A stretch of 33,359 bases of DNA from Burkholderia sp. H160 (GCA_000173575.1 ABYL01000077.1:1-33359); one strand, 5' to 3'. Shown: positions 8,569 through 17,453, counted from the stretch's first letter. Notes: generated by a model not told the origin, from the letters alone. Numbers and translations are program-made.

Positions 8569-8943
8569 TCAGGCTTCGATCAGCAGCGCGGCCGCGACCT
8601 TGCGGCCCTCGGCCATCAGAATGTTGTAGGTACGGCAGGCAGCCTTGAAGTCCATCGTTTCGACGCCGATGCGTTTCGCCGTGAGCGCGGCGGTCAGGCG
8701 CGGATGCGGAAAGCGCAGCCGCTCGCCACTGCCGAACACGACCACTTCGGGCGCGGCGTCGACCAGCATCGCGAAATGGTCGGCGCTCAGCTGCTCGAAC
8801 GACGAGACGGGCCAGGGAATGACTGGCGAGTCCGGCAGCACGAGAATGCTGCCCGCGTGACGCACCAGATTGATTTCGACGTAGCCGGCGCCGTAGCCGG
8901 TCACGGTATTCAGCGCGCCGCTGGAATCCTGATGTAATTTCAA
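8569..8943 (-). CDS. Mth938-like domain protein, first gene of the aminoarabinose operon
   Basis: A 124-residue small soluble protein of the Mth938/NDUFAF3-like family (DUF498). Visible are VTGYGAGYVEIN, IPWPV and a C-terminal GVETMDFKAACRTYNILMAEGRKVAAALL, characteristic of this fold. Biochemical function in bacteria is not established. The start is taken as the TTG at 8943 (MKLHQDSSGALN), with GGAAAA upstream. An in-frame ATG at 9033 would add an unlike Cys/Arg-rich extension of 30 residues. It lies 76 bases before arnT on the same strand. No terminator is seen between them, so it probably shares the operon promoter. Whether it has any role in L-Ara4N transfer is unknown. Confidence 0.85.
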   Translation of the reverse strand: MKLHQDSSGALNTVTGYGAGYVEINLVRHAGSILVLPDSPVIPWPVSSFEQLSADHFAMLVDAAPEVVVFGSGERLRFPHPRLTAALTAKRIGVETMDFKAACRTYNILMAEGRKVAAALLIEA

Positions 8944-9072
8944 ATTGGTTTTCCGAAGTCGTCGTGAGACGTCATGCGTGTTGCCGGCCTGGCTGCACGT
9001 CGCACAGGCCGCGCGGCTCGACACGTGTGACACACGAGAAGGCCGAAAAGGCTTGCCGTTGCGGGTGGTGCA

Positions 9073-9105
9073 TTGCGGAAGTCGGCCAAAATCCGCTAAA
9101 TTATA
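9073..9105. promoter_or_regulatory. Overlapping divergent promoter elements
   Basis: On the plus strand TTGCGG (9073-9078), a 17-18 base spacer and CTAAAT/TAAATT (9096-9102) form a plausible sigma-70 promoter toward alaA. On the minus strand a perfect TATAAT (9105-9100) points toward the Mth938-like gene, but without a recognisable -35. The two -10 elements overlap, so the promoters may exclude each other. This is motif reading only. Confidence 0.4.
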
Positions 9106-9347
9106 ACTTTTTAGCCGCCTTGCGGCGCCCCTCGCTCAAGTGCCGCCACAAGCCGCGCTGGGCGCCTCGGCGTGGCCCACCGGCTACCTGTGTTGGCTTC
9201 GCCCGCTTTCGCTGCGTTTTTTCCCGTGCCGGAACCCGGAAAACCGCGCGGAAAGCCGCGGCGGCTCGACAGTTCGACCCCATTTCGCGGCTGGCCGCCG
9301 TCGCCGGCGCCGCCGCGTCCGAATTCCCCGTAGCGGTGAATCTGAGC

Positions 9348-9370
9348 GGCCCGGCGTCGTCTGCCGGGCC
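9348..9370 (+). other. Hairpin in the alaA leader
   Basis: GGCCCGGC (9348-9355) and GCCGGGCC (9363-9370) form a perfect 8-bp GC stem with a 7-base loop, about 40 bases before the alaA start. No U-tract follows. It could be a leader structure or a processed end. Confidence 0.4.
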
Positions 9371-9411
9371 CCGTTTGCCCAAGGTTTGCCCCAGCCATCA
9401 ACCAGGATGAA

Positions 9412-10659
9412 GTGCCCGCCGTGAAACCGATTCTCAAATCCAACAAGTTGTTGAATGTCTGCTACGACATTCGCGGGCCCGTCCTCGAACATGCGAAGCG
9501 GCTCGAAGAAGAGGGCCACCGCATCATCAAGCTGAACATCGGCAATCTGGCGCCGTTCGGCTTCGAGGCGCCGGACGAGATCATTCAGGACATGATCCTG
9601 AACCTGCCCAGCTCGTCGGGCTACTCCGATTCGAAGGGCGTGTTCGCCGCGCGCAAGGCGATCATGCACTACACGCAGCAAAAGGGCGTGCACGGCGTCG
9701 AACTCGACGACATCTACATCGGCAACGGCGCGTCCGAGCTGATCGTGATGGCGCTGCAGGGTCTCGTCAACAACGGCGACGAAGTGCTGCTGCCGGCGCC
9801 CGACTACCCGCTGTGGACCGCCGGCGTGAGCCTCGCGGGCGGCACGCCGGTGCACTACATCTGCGACGAATCGAATAGCTGGATGCCCGATCTCGACGAC
9901 ATCCGCGCGAAAATCACGCCGAACACGCGCGCGCTCGTCGTGATCAACCCGAACAACCCGACCGGCGCGCTGTATTCGGACGAACTGCTGCTCGGCCTGA
10001 TCGAGATCGCGCGCCAGCACGGCCTCGTGATCTTCGCCGACGAGGTCTACGACAAGATCGTCTACGACGGCAAGAAGCACACGTCGATGGCGTCGCTGTC
10101 CGAAGACGTGCTGACCGTCACGTTCAACAGCCTGTCGAAGAGCTACCGCTCGTGCGGCTATCGTGCCGGCTGGATGGCCATTTCGGGCCTGATCGGCGAG
10201 AACCGCCGGCTCGCCAAAGACTATCTGGAAGGGCTCGGCATCCTCGCGTCGATGCGGCTGTGCCCGAACGTGCCCGGCCAGTACGCGATCCAGACCGCGC
10301 TCGGCGGCTATCAGAGCATCAACGACCTGATCGTGCCGGGCGGGCGTCTGTACAAGCAGCGCGAGCTCGCCTATGACATGCTGACGGCGATCCCCGGCGT
10401 GAGCTGCGTAAAGCCGGAAGCGGCGCTGTACATGTTCCCGCGCCTCGACCCGAAGGTGTATCCGATCCAGAACGACCAGCAGTTCATCCTCGATCTGCTG
10501 CTCGAAGAGCGCGTGCTGCTCGTGCAGGGCACCGGCTTCAACTGGAAGACGCCGGATCACTTCCGCGTCGTGTTCCTGCCGAACGTCGACGACCTCGCGG
10601 ATTCGATTCACCGGATCGCGCGCTTCCTCGACGGCTACCGCAAACGTCACACAGCCTGA
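9412..10659 (+). CDS. alaA: PLP-dependent aminotransferase of the AlaA type (glutamate-pyruvate aminotransferase)
   Basis: A 415-residue class I/II (fold-type I) aminotransferase, very similar along its length to E. coli AlaA: VCYDIRGPVL near the N-terminus, LNIGNLAPFGFEAPDEI, CDESNSWMPDLDDIRAKITP and the C-terminal FNWKTPDHFRVVFLPNVDD. The PLP lysine is Lys243 in FNSLSKSYR. NPNNPTGA (from Asn179) and the DEVYDK segment (Asp210, Tyr213) complete the cofactor site. The likely reaction is pyruvate plus glutamate to alanine plus 2-oxoglutarate. GTG at 9412 is chosen because AGGA lies four bases before it; a second in-frame GTG at 9421 is possible. The hom and thrC genes follow, a common betaproteobacterial arrangement for amino-acid biosynthesis. 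Confidence 0.92.
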   Translation: MPAVKPILKSNKLLNVCYDIRGPVLEHAKRLEEEGHRIIKLNIGNLAPFGFEAPDEIIQDMILNLPSSSGYSDSKGVFAARKAIMHYTQQKGVHGVELDDIYIGNGASELIVMALQGLVNNGDEVLLPAPDYPLWTAGVSLAGGTPVHYICDESNSWMPDLDDIRAKITPNTRALVVINPNNPTGALYSDELLLGLIEIARQHGLVIFADEVYDKIVYDGKKHTSMASLSEDVLTVTFNSLSKSYRSCGYRAGWMAISGLIGENRRLAKDYLEGLGILASMRLCPNVPGQYAIQTALGGYQSINDLIVPGGRLYKQRELAYDMLTAIPGVSCVKPEAALYMFPRLDPKVYPIQNDQQFILDLLLEERVLLVQGTGFNWKTPDHFRVVFLPNVDDLADSIHRIARFLDGYRKRHTA

Positions 10660-10762
10660 GCCGGCCCTGGCGTACGATGTGGCGCGTGATCTGGCAAATG
10701 AGGCGCGCCGCTCGTGCCACCCCCGACCCCCTTTTCAAACCTCTAATAGAAACACACGCTGC

Positions 10763-12094
<1,332 letters not shown>

Positions 12095-12102
12095 GCCGAA
12101 CT

Positions 12103-13554
12103 ATGAACTACCTCTCCACGCGCGGCGCCGGAGCCGGCGAGCGCCATACCTTCTCCGACATCCTGCTCGGCGGTCTCGCGAAAGACGGCGGCCTGTATCT
12201 GCCGGCCGACTATCCGCGGGTCACGTCGGATGAACTCACGCGCTGGCGCACGCTGCCGTACGCGGATCTCGCGTTCGAAATCCTCTCGAAGTTCTGCGAC
12301 GACATCCCCGCCGACGATCTGCGCGCAATCACGCGCAAGACCTACACTGCTGCGACCTACTGCAACGTGCGCGACGACGAAAGCGCCGCGCAGATCACGC
12401 CGCTGAAGACGCTCGGCGTCGAAGACGGCGCGCCGCTGTCGCTGCTCGAACTGTCGAACGGGCCGACGCTCGCGTTCAAGGACATGGCGATGCAGCTGAT
12501 CGGCAACCTGTTCGAGTACGCGCTCGCGAAGCATGGCGAAACGCTGAACATTCTCGGTGCGACCTCGGGCGACACCGGCAGCGCCGCCGAATACGCGATG
12601 CGCGGCAAGCAGGGCATCCGCGTGTTCATGCTGTCGCCGCACAAAAAGATGAGCGCGTTCCAGACCGCGCAAATGTACAGCCTGCAAGACCCGAACATCT
12701 TCAACCTCGCGGTGGAAGGCGTGTTCGACGACGCGCAGGACATCGTGAAGGCGGTGTCGAACGATCACGCGTTCAAGGCGAAGTACAAGATCGGCACGGT
12801 CAATTCGATCAACTGGGCGCGCGTCGTCGCGCAGGTCGTGTATTACTTCAAGGGCTACTTTGCCGCGACGAAGTCGAATGACGAGCGCGTGTCGTTCACG
12901 GTGCCGTCGGGCAACTTCGGCAACGTCTGCGCGGGTCACATCGCGCGCATGATGGGTCTGCCGATCGAAAAGCTCGTCGTCGCGACCAACGAAAACGACG
13001 TGCTCGATGAGTTCTTCCGCACCGGCATCTACCGCGTGCGCAAGGCGGCCGAGACGTATCACACCAGCAGCCCGAGCATGGACATCTCGAAGGCATCGAA
13101 CTTCGAGCGTTTCGTGTACGACCTGCTCGGCCGTGATCCGGCGCGCGTGCTGCAACTGTTCCGCGACGTCGAGGAGAAGGGCGGTTTCGACCTCGCGGCA
13201 AGCGGCGACTTCGCGCGCGTGAAGGCGTTCGGTTTCGTGTCGGGCAGCAGCAGTCACGACACCCGCGTCGAGACCATCCGCGACGTGTTCGAGCGTTACG
13301 ACACGATGATCGACACGCACACGGCCGACGGCGTGAAGGTCGCGCGCGAGCATCTGCAGCCGGGCGTTCCGATGATCGTGCTGGAGACCGCGCAGCCGAT
13401 CAAATTCGGCGAGACGATCCGCGAGGCGCTGCTGCGCGATCCGGAGCGGCCTGCGGCATTCTCCGGGCTTGAGTCGCTGCCGCAGCGCTTCGAGGTCGTG
13501 CCCGCGGATGCGCAGCGGGTGAAGGACTTTATCGTCGCGAATACCGGCGCATAA
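12103..13554 (+). CDS. thrC: Threonine synthase
   Basis: A 483-residue fold-type II PLP enzyme that converts O-phosphohomoserine to threonine. The PLP lysine is Lys126 in NGPTLAFKDMAMQ. The phosphate-binding GATSGDTGSAAEYAM loop follows, and PSGNFGNVCAG marks the cofactor domain. The N-terminal MNYLSTRG...FSDILLGGLAKDGGLYLP is typical of the long (E. coli/yeast-like) threonine synthase class. It begins eight bases after the hom stop, so the two genes form an operon. A strong GC hairpin lies just after the stop. Confidence 0.96.
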   Translation: MNYLSTRGAGAGERHTFSDILLGGLAKDGGLYLPADYPRVTSDELTRWRTLPYADLAFEILSKFCDDIPADDLRAITRKTYTAATYCNVRDDESAAQITPLKTLGVEDGAPLSLLELSNGPTLAFKDMAMQLIGNLFEYALAKHGETLNILGATSGDTGSAAEYAMRGKQGIRVFMLSPHKKMSAFQTAQMYSLQDPNIFNLAVEGVFDDAQDIVKAVSNDHAFKAKYKIGTVNSINWARVVAQVVYYFKGYFAATKSNDERVSFTVPSGNFGNVCAGHIARMMGLPIEKLVVATNENDVLDEFFRTGIYRVRKAAETYHTSSPSMDISKASNFERFVYDLLGRDPARVLQLFRDVEEKGGFDLAASGDFARVKAFGFVSGSSSHDTRVETIRDVFERYDTMIDTHTADGVKVAREHLQPGVPMIVLETAQPIKFGETIREALLRDPERPAAFSGLESLPQRFEVVPADAQRVKDFIVANTGA

Positions 13555-13564
13555 GGGCGGCTGG

Positions 13565-13595
13565 GCCGCGGGAGCCGCTTGACGGCTCGCGCGGC
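13565..13595 (+). terminator. GC-rich hairpin after thrC (no U-tract)
   Basis: GCCGCG-G-GAGCCG (13565-13577) pairs with CGGCTC-G-CGCGGC (13583-13595) around a 5-base loop, with a single G/G mismatch. It starts about ten bases after the thrC stop. There is no T-run, so it may stabilise the 3' end or act with Rho rather than being an intrinsic terminator. Confidence 0.45.
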
Positions 13596-13686
13596 ATCCC
13601 CGCACCGCGAAAATAGCTGGCCGCACCCCCTGCGGCCATGCATCGAAAAACACAAAACGCTTCCTATCACGCCCGGCCGCCCAGGC

Positions 13687-13714
13687 TGACGGCATCGGCC
13701 GCTACAATATTCTT
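13687..13714 (+). promoter_or_regulatory. Candidate promoter for moeA-moaD-moaE
   Basis: CTGACG followed after about 16 bases by TATTCT, with an overlapping TACAAT, lies about 30-50 bases before the moeA ATG in an otherwise GC-rich gap. This is a weak motif match, but it is in the expected place. Confidence 0.35.
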
Positions 13715-13739
13715 TTAACCTGCGGCTTCGACACTCCCG

Positions 13740-14993
13740 ATGTCCACACCCACGCCCCGCGCTCCGATGCTCGCCACTGCCGATGCGTTGGCGATCCTGC
13801 TCGACGCCGCGCGCCCGATCGACGGTACGGAAACGCTGCCGACGCTCGACGCGCTGAATCGCGTGCTCGCCGCCGACGTGACGTCGCCGCTCGACGTGCC
13901 GCCAATGAACACGAGCGCGATGGACGGCTACGCGGTCCGCATTGCCGATCTCGCGCACGGCAGCCGCCTGCCGGTCTCGCAACGCATTCCGGCCGGCCAT
14001 GCGCCGGGCCCGCTCGCGCCCGGCAGCGCGGCGCGCATCTTCACCGGCGCGACGGTGCCCGCCGGCGCGGACGCGGTCGTGATGCAGGAGCAGACCGAGG
14101 CGGCCGGCGACGAAGTCACGATCGTGCATCGTCCGCAGACGGGCGAGTGGATCACCGCGCAGGGCGCCGATATTCGCGCGGGCTCGGTGATCCTGCCTGC
14201 CGGCACGCGGCTCACGCCGCAGGCGTTGGGGCTTGCCGCGTCGGTCGGGTGTGCGCAGCTCGAGGTGCGCCGCCGCGTGAAAGTCGCCGTGTTTTTCACC
14301 GGCGACGAACTGACGATGCCCGGCGAGCCGCTGAAACCTGGCGCGATCTACAACTCGAATCGCTTCACGCTGCGCGGGCTGCTCGAGAAGCTCGGCTGTG
14401 AAGTCACCGACTACGGCATCGTCGCCGATCAACTCGACGCGACCCGCGCGACGCTGCGCGAAGCCGCCCAGGCGCACGATCTGATCCTGACCTGCGGCGG
14501 CGTGTCGGTCGGTGAGGAGGATCACGTGAAGCCGGCGGTCGAGGCCGAAGGGCGTCTGTCGATGTGGCAGATCGCGATGAAGCCGGGCAAGCCGCTTGCG
14601 TTCGGCGCGGTGCGGCGCGACACGGGTGGTGCTATTGAGGGCGAGGCGGCCGAAACGTTCTTCATCGGCCTGCCCGGCAATCCGGTGTCGAGCTTCGTGA
14701 CGTTCCTGCTGTTCGTGCGTCCGTTCGTGTTGCGTCTGGCCGGCGTGCATGCGGTCACCCCGCGCGCGCTGTCGCTGCGCGCGGACTTCACGCAGGGCAA
14801 GGCCGATCGCCGCAACGAGTTCCTGCGCGCGCGTGTCAACGCGGCGGGTGGGCTGGACCTGTTTGCGAACCAGAGCTCGGCCGTGTTGACTTCGACGGTC
14901 TGGGCCGACGGCCTGATCGACAATCCGCCGAACCACGCGATCAGCGCCGGCGAGACCGTGCGTTTCATTCCGTTTTCCGAACTGCTGAACTGA
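13740..14993 (+). CDS. moeA: Molybdopterin molybdotransferase MoeA
   Basis: A 417-residue protein that inserts molybdate into adenylated molybdopterin to complete molybdenum cofactor. Conserved segments appear in order: PPMNTSAMDGYAVR near the N-terminus, RIFTGATVPAGADAVVMQE, VAVFFTGDEL, the NTP-binding-like LTCGGVSVGEEDHVKP in the MoCF (MogA-like) domain, and FFIGLPGNPVSSFVTF. The C-terminal MoeA domain IV follows. Length agrees with the family. No strong Shine-Dalgarno is seen before the ATG at 13740, but the N-terminus aligns well. It is the first of three molybdopterin genes. Confidence 0.95.
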   Translation: MSTPTPRAPMLATADALAILLDAARPIDGTETLPTLDALNRVLAADVTSPLDVPPMNTSAMDGYAVRIADLAHGSRLPVSQRIPAGHAPGPLAPGSAARIFTGATVPAGADAVVMQEQTEAAGDEVTIVHRPQTGEWITAQGADIRAGSVILPAGTRLTPQALGLAASVGCAQLEVRRRVKVAVFFTGDELTMPGEPLKPGAIYNSNRFTLRGLLEKLGCEVTDYGIVADQLDATRATLREAAQAHDLILTCGGVSVGEEDHVKPAVEAEGRLSMWQIAMKPGKPLAFGAVRRDTGGAIEGEAAETFFIGLPGNPVSSFVTFLLFVRPFVLRLAGVHAVTPRALSLRADFTQGKADRRNEFLRARVNAAGGLDLFANQSSAVLTSTVWADGLIDNPPNHAISAGETVRFIPFSELLN

Positions 14994-15027
14994 GGCCGGC
15001 TCTGCAGCGCAGAGCGGCGGCATCCCG

Positions 15028-15285
15028 ATGAAAATTGAACTCCGATACTTTGCGAGCGTGCGTGAAGCGCTCAACACGGCCGACGAAACCGTCGAGGTGC
15101 CCGACGGCATCGCGACCGTCGGCGACGTGCGCGCGTGGCTGCGCGTGCGCGGCGGCATCTGGGCCGAGACGCTCGCCGAAGGTCGCGCGTTGCGCATGGC
15201 CTGCAACCACGTGATGACCGACGCGAGCACCCGCATTACCGAGGGCTGCGAGGTCGCGTTCTTTCCGCCCGTCACCGGCGGCTGA
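15028..15285 (+). CDS. moaD: Molybdopterin synthase sulfur carrier subunit MoaD
   Basis: An 85-residue ubiquitin-like (beta-grasp) protein ending in the diagnostic C-terminal Gly-Gly (PPVTGG). MoeB activates this tail as adenylate and it is then thiocarboxylated to donate sulfur to precursor Z in the MoaD2-MoaE2 synthase. The start region MKIELRYFASVREAL and the end CEVAFFPPVTGG are typical. It lies 34 bases after moeA and 50 before moaE on the same strand. Confidence 0.95.
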   Translation: MKIELRYFASVREALNTADETVEVPDGIATVGDVRAWLRVRGGIWAETLAEGRALRMACNHVMTDASTRITEGCEVAFFPPVTGG

Positions 15286-15335
15286 GCCGCGCTCGCGCAC
15301 CTCACGCCAGCGATAGAAGCCCTCAGGAGCCATCC

Positions 15336-15812
15336 ATGCCCGTACGCGTCCAGACCGAAGACTTCGACCTCAGCGCCGAGGTGGCCGCGCTGCGTGCGCG
15401 CAATCCGAAGATTGGCGCGGTCGCGTGCTTCGTCGGCACCGTGCGCGACCTGAACGAGGGCAGCGCCGTCGAGACGATGGAACTCGAGCACTATCCCGGT
15501 ATGACCGAGAAGTCGCTCGAGGCGATCGTCGAGCGTGCGCGTGCGCGCTGGCCCGGCATCGAGGTGTTGATCGTGCATCGCGTCGGCAAGCTGAATCCGC
15601 TCGATCAGATCGTGCTCGTCGCGACGACGGCCGCGCACCGCGGCGACGCGTTTGCGTCGTGCGAGTTCGTGATGGACTACCTGAAGACCGAAGCGCCGTT
15701 CTGGAAGAAGGAGAAAACCGACGCGGGCGAGCGCTGGGTCGACGCGCGTGTGACCGACGATGCCGCACTCGCGCGCTGGGGTATCGAGTCGGGGAACCGC
15801 ACGACGGAGTAG
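15336..15812 (+). CDS. moaE: Molybdopterin synthase catalytic subunit MoaE
   Basis: A 158-residue catalytic subunit that converts cyclic pyranopterin monophosphate to molybdopterin using the MoaD thiocarboxylate. Visible motifs are ACFVGTVRDLN, the LEHYPGMTEKSLEAI segment, IVHRVGKL and FVMDYLKTEAPFWKKE, which carries the conserved catalytic lysines. The ATG at 15336 is preceded by an AGGAG site; the same frame is open further upstream, but that part is the shadow of moaD. It closes the moeA-moaD-moaE cluster and converges with the truncated hemoglobin gene. Confidence 0.95.
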   Translation: MPVRVQTEDFDLSAEVAALRARNPKIGAVACFVGTVRDLNEGSAVETMELEHYPGMTEKSLEAIVERARARWPGIEVLIVHRVGKLNPLDQIVLVATTAAHRGDAFASCEFVMDYLKTEAPFWKKEKTDAGERWVDARVTDDAALARWGIESGNRTTE

Positions 15813-15885
15813 GCGAGCCGCGGGATGCGGGGCCGCAATGGCGCGCGTTGCGTCTTTGCGTCACGCGGCCTGCACCACGCCATGC

Positions 15886-16431
15886 TCACTCGTCCCGTGA
15901 GCGTCCGATGATCGGCACCGGGAACGGCTCTCCGGCCGGCCGCGACGCGTGCTCGCCATCATCGTCATCGCGCGGCCGACGCTTCGGTGCGACCCGATCG
16001 AGCAGCGCCTGCTGCTCCGGCGGAATCTTGTAATCCCACCCGAAACGGCTCAACTGCAGACTCTGCGCAATCCGCAGTGCCGGCTCCATGAAGCGGACCG
16101 CGGCGGCCGGCTGATAGCGCGATTCGACCGTATCGAGGAACAGGTACAGCCAGCGGCTGAAATGCTGTGGTTCAACGCCTTCGAGCGGCTGATGCGCCTG
16201 CTGCACATTGCCGCGATACTGTTTCGCGCCGAGCACGAGGCTGCTCCAGAACGTGCACATCTTCGGCAGATGGTCGTCCCAGCGGCCTTCGAGCTTCGCG
16301 TCGAAGACCGGCCCGAGCAGCGGATCGGCGCGCACGCGATCGTAAAAACCGTAGACGAGATCGCGGATATTCGCGTCGGTGGGTTCGGCCGCGCGCTCGA
16401 CCGGCGGCGCGGCGGGGAAAGACGGATTCAT
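15886..16431 (-). CDS. Group III truncated hemoglobin
   Basis: A 181-residue single-domain globin of the 2-over-2 class. Family landmarks are Tyr30 (B10 position) in LVYGFYDRV, the probable proximal heme ligand His80 in NVQQAHQPL, and Trp94 in FSRWLYLF, matching the pattern of Campylobacter Ctb. It begins MNPSFPAA at 16431; the frame continues upstream, but that part is unconserved. The last 45 or so residues are a charged, Asp/Arg/Pro-rich tail beyond the globin fold, which is longer than in Ctb. The gene is divergent from nsrR, so control by NsrR and a role in nitric oxide or peroxynitrite handling are inferred. Confidence 0.88.
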   Translation of the reverse strand: MNPSFPAAPPVERAAEPTDANIRDLVYGFYDRVRADPLLGPVFDAKLEGRWDDHLPKMCTFWSSLVLGAKQYRGNVQQAHQPLEGVEPQHFSRWLYLFLDTVESRYQPAAAVRFMEPALRIAQSLQLSRFGWDYKIPPEQQALLDRVAPKRRPRDDDDGEHASRPAGEPFPVPIIGRSRDE

Positions 16432-16752
16432 ACGGATTCCAGAAAAATGCGGTGGCCGATTGCGGCGCGATCGTCGGACGAGCGGCCAAGCCCGGCGCGA
16501 GTGCCCGGGGGGCTTGGGCTGTACGCGTGCGAACTGAACAAAGCAACCAACCCTCCGGATTTTCGACCAAACAAGCGATGCCGAAAAAGTTACTATTGCT
16601 ATCCGAACCAGCTTAGCAAAGCAACTAGAACACCGACGCCGCCAGCCAGTCATGTCAGGGCGCGGCGCTGGTTCACGGCAACCCTTGCGTCGATGCGGTT
16701 ATCGGCGGGTTCAAGGCACTTGCTCGCGGCCTTTCACGCTATACCAGGACTT
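16432..16752. other. Divergent regulatory region between the truncated hemoglobin gene and nsrR
   Basis: There is no gene in these 321 bases. An AT-richer core (about 16540-16630) contains the inverted repeat TTGCTA (16596-16601) and TAGCAA (16614-16619) with 12 bases between. On the minus strand the same TTGCTA could serve as a -35, with TAGTAA about 18 bases later as a -10 toward the hemoglobin gene. A TATACC at 16740-16745 sits just before the nsrR ATG. Confidence 0.5.
16596..16619. promoter_or_regulatory. Inverted repeat, candidate Rrf2/NsrR operator or hemoglobin promoter element
   Basis: TTGCTA-N12-TAGCAA is the only evident dyad in the AT-rich core between the two divergent genes. It does not match the E. 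coli NsrR consensus closely, so the assignment rests on position and symmetry only. Confidence 0.3.
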
Positions 16753-17283
16753 ATGAGACTGACCGACTACACGGATTACGCACTGCGCGTGCTGTTGTAC
16801 CTTGCGGTGCGGGGCGAGGGATTATCGACGATTCATGACATTTCGCAAGCCTACGGCATCTCGAAAAATCATTTGATGAAGGTCGTGCAGCAACTCGGCG
16901 AGCTCGGCTGGGTCGAAACCGTGCGCGGCCGCAACGGCGGGCTGCGGCTTGGCGCGCAATCGCCCGCGTTGACTGTCGGGGACGTGGTGCGTGCGACGGA
17001 AAGCGACTTTGCACTGGTGGGCTGTCTGCCGGACCGGCAGGGCGTGCAGCGGCATTGCGTGATCACGACGCAGTGCCGGCTGCGTGGTGCGTTGCAGGCG
17101 GCGAACCAGGCTTTTCTCGCCGAACTCGATCGCCATACGATCGGCGAGGTCGCGCAGCCGCACAGTCCGCTGGCGGCATTGCTTGGGCTGGGCCCGGCGA
17201 TTCAGGTGCTGCCGCTGCCGATTCCGGTGGCATCGGGCGGCACGCGCGACGGCACCGCGGCCGTGCTCGGCAAGAAGAACTAG
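16753..17283 (+). CDS. nsrR: Rrf2-family Fe-S regulator, NsrR type
   Basis: A 176-residue Rrf2-family winged-helix regulator. The N-terminus MRLTDYTDYALRVLLYLAV and the DNA-reading segment YGISKNHLMKVVQQLGELGWVETVRGRNGGLRLG are typical of NsrR, the nitric-oxide sensor. The Fe-S ligands are Cys91, Cys102 and Cys108; Asp8, a fourth-ligand candidate in characterised NsrR, is present. The Cys91-Cys102 spacing (ten residues between) is longer than in E. coli NsrR (four between), while the second gap of five is conserved. AGGA precedes the ATG at a short distance. It is divergent from the truncated hemoglobin gene, a likely target. IscR is ruled out by the different Cys context. Confidence 0.88.
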   Translation: MRLTDYTDYALRVLLYLAVRGEGLSTIHDISQAYGISKNHLMKVVQQLGELGWVETVRGRNGGLRLGAQSPALTVGDVVRATESDFALVGCLPDRQGVQRHCVITTQCRLRGALQAANQAFLAELDRHTIGEVAQPHSPLAALLGLGPAIQVLPLPIPVASGGTRDGTAAVLGKKN

Positions 17284-17396
17284 AAGATCCAGCCGACTCC
17301 AAGGGGCGAAAACTCGGCCAGCCGCGGCACTAGGGAAGGATCGCGGCAGTTCTTGCGCTCAAATGTTAAATAGTTGCGACCGAGGCCAAAAAAGCG

Positions 17397-17424
17397 CTTG
17401 AAACCCCAATAAAACGCCTCATTT
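17397..17424 (+). promoter_or_regulatory. Sigma-32 heat-shock promoter of clpB
   Basis: CTTGAAA (17397-17403), 13 bases, then CCTCATTT (17417-17424) is a near-consensus RpoH promoter (CTTGAAA / CCCCATNT) ending 29 bases before the clpB ATG. This agrees with clpB being a classical heat-shock gene. Confidence 0.85.
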
Positions 17425-17453
17425 TGGTGGTAATCGAAATTGGAGGTCTCTTG

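Larger units (their letters stand above)
8944..9411. other. Divergent intergenic region between the L-Ara4N operon and alaA
   Basis: There is no credible gene in these 468 bases; open frames here are arginine/proline-rich shadows. An AT-rich patch at about 9089-9112 carries overlapping promoter-like elements for both strands. The approximately 300 bases between it and alaA are GC-rich and contain a perfect 8-bp hairpin at 9348-9370. Confidence 0.6.

Noticed and set aside
13296-15638. A 780-codon minus-strand frame opposite thrC, moeA, moaD and moaE
   Set aside because: It spans four convincing plus-strand genes and has shadow-type composition (Arg/Ala/His-rich).
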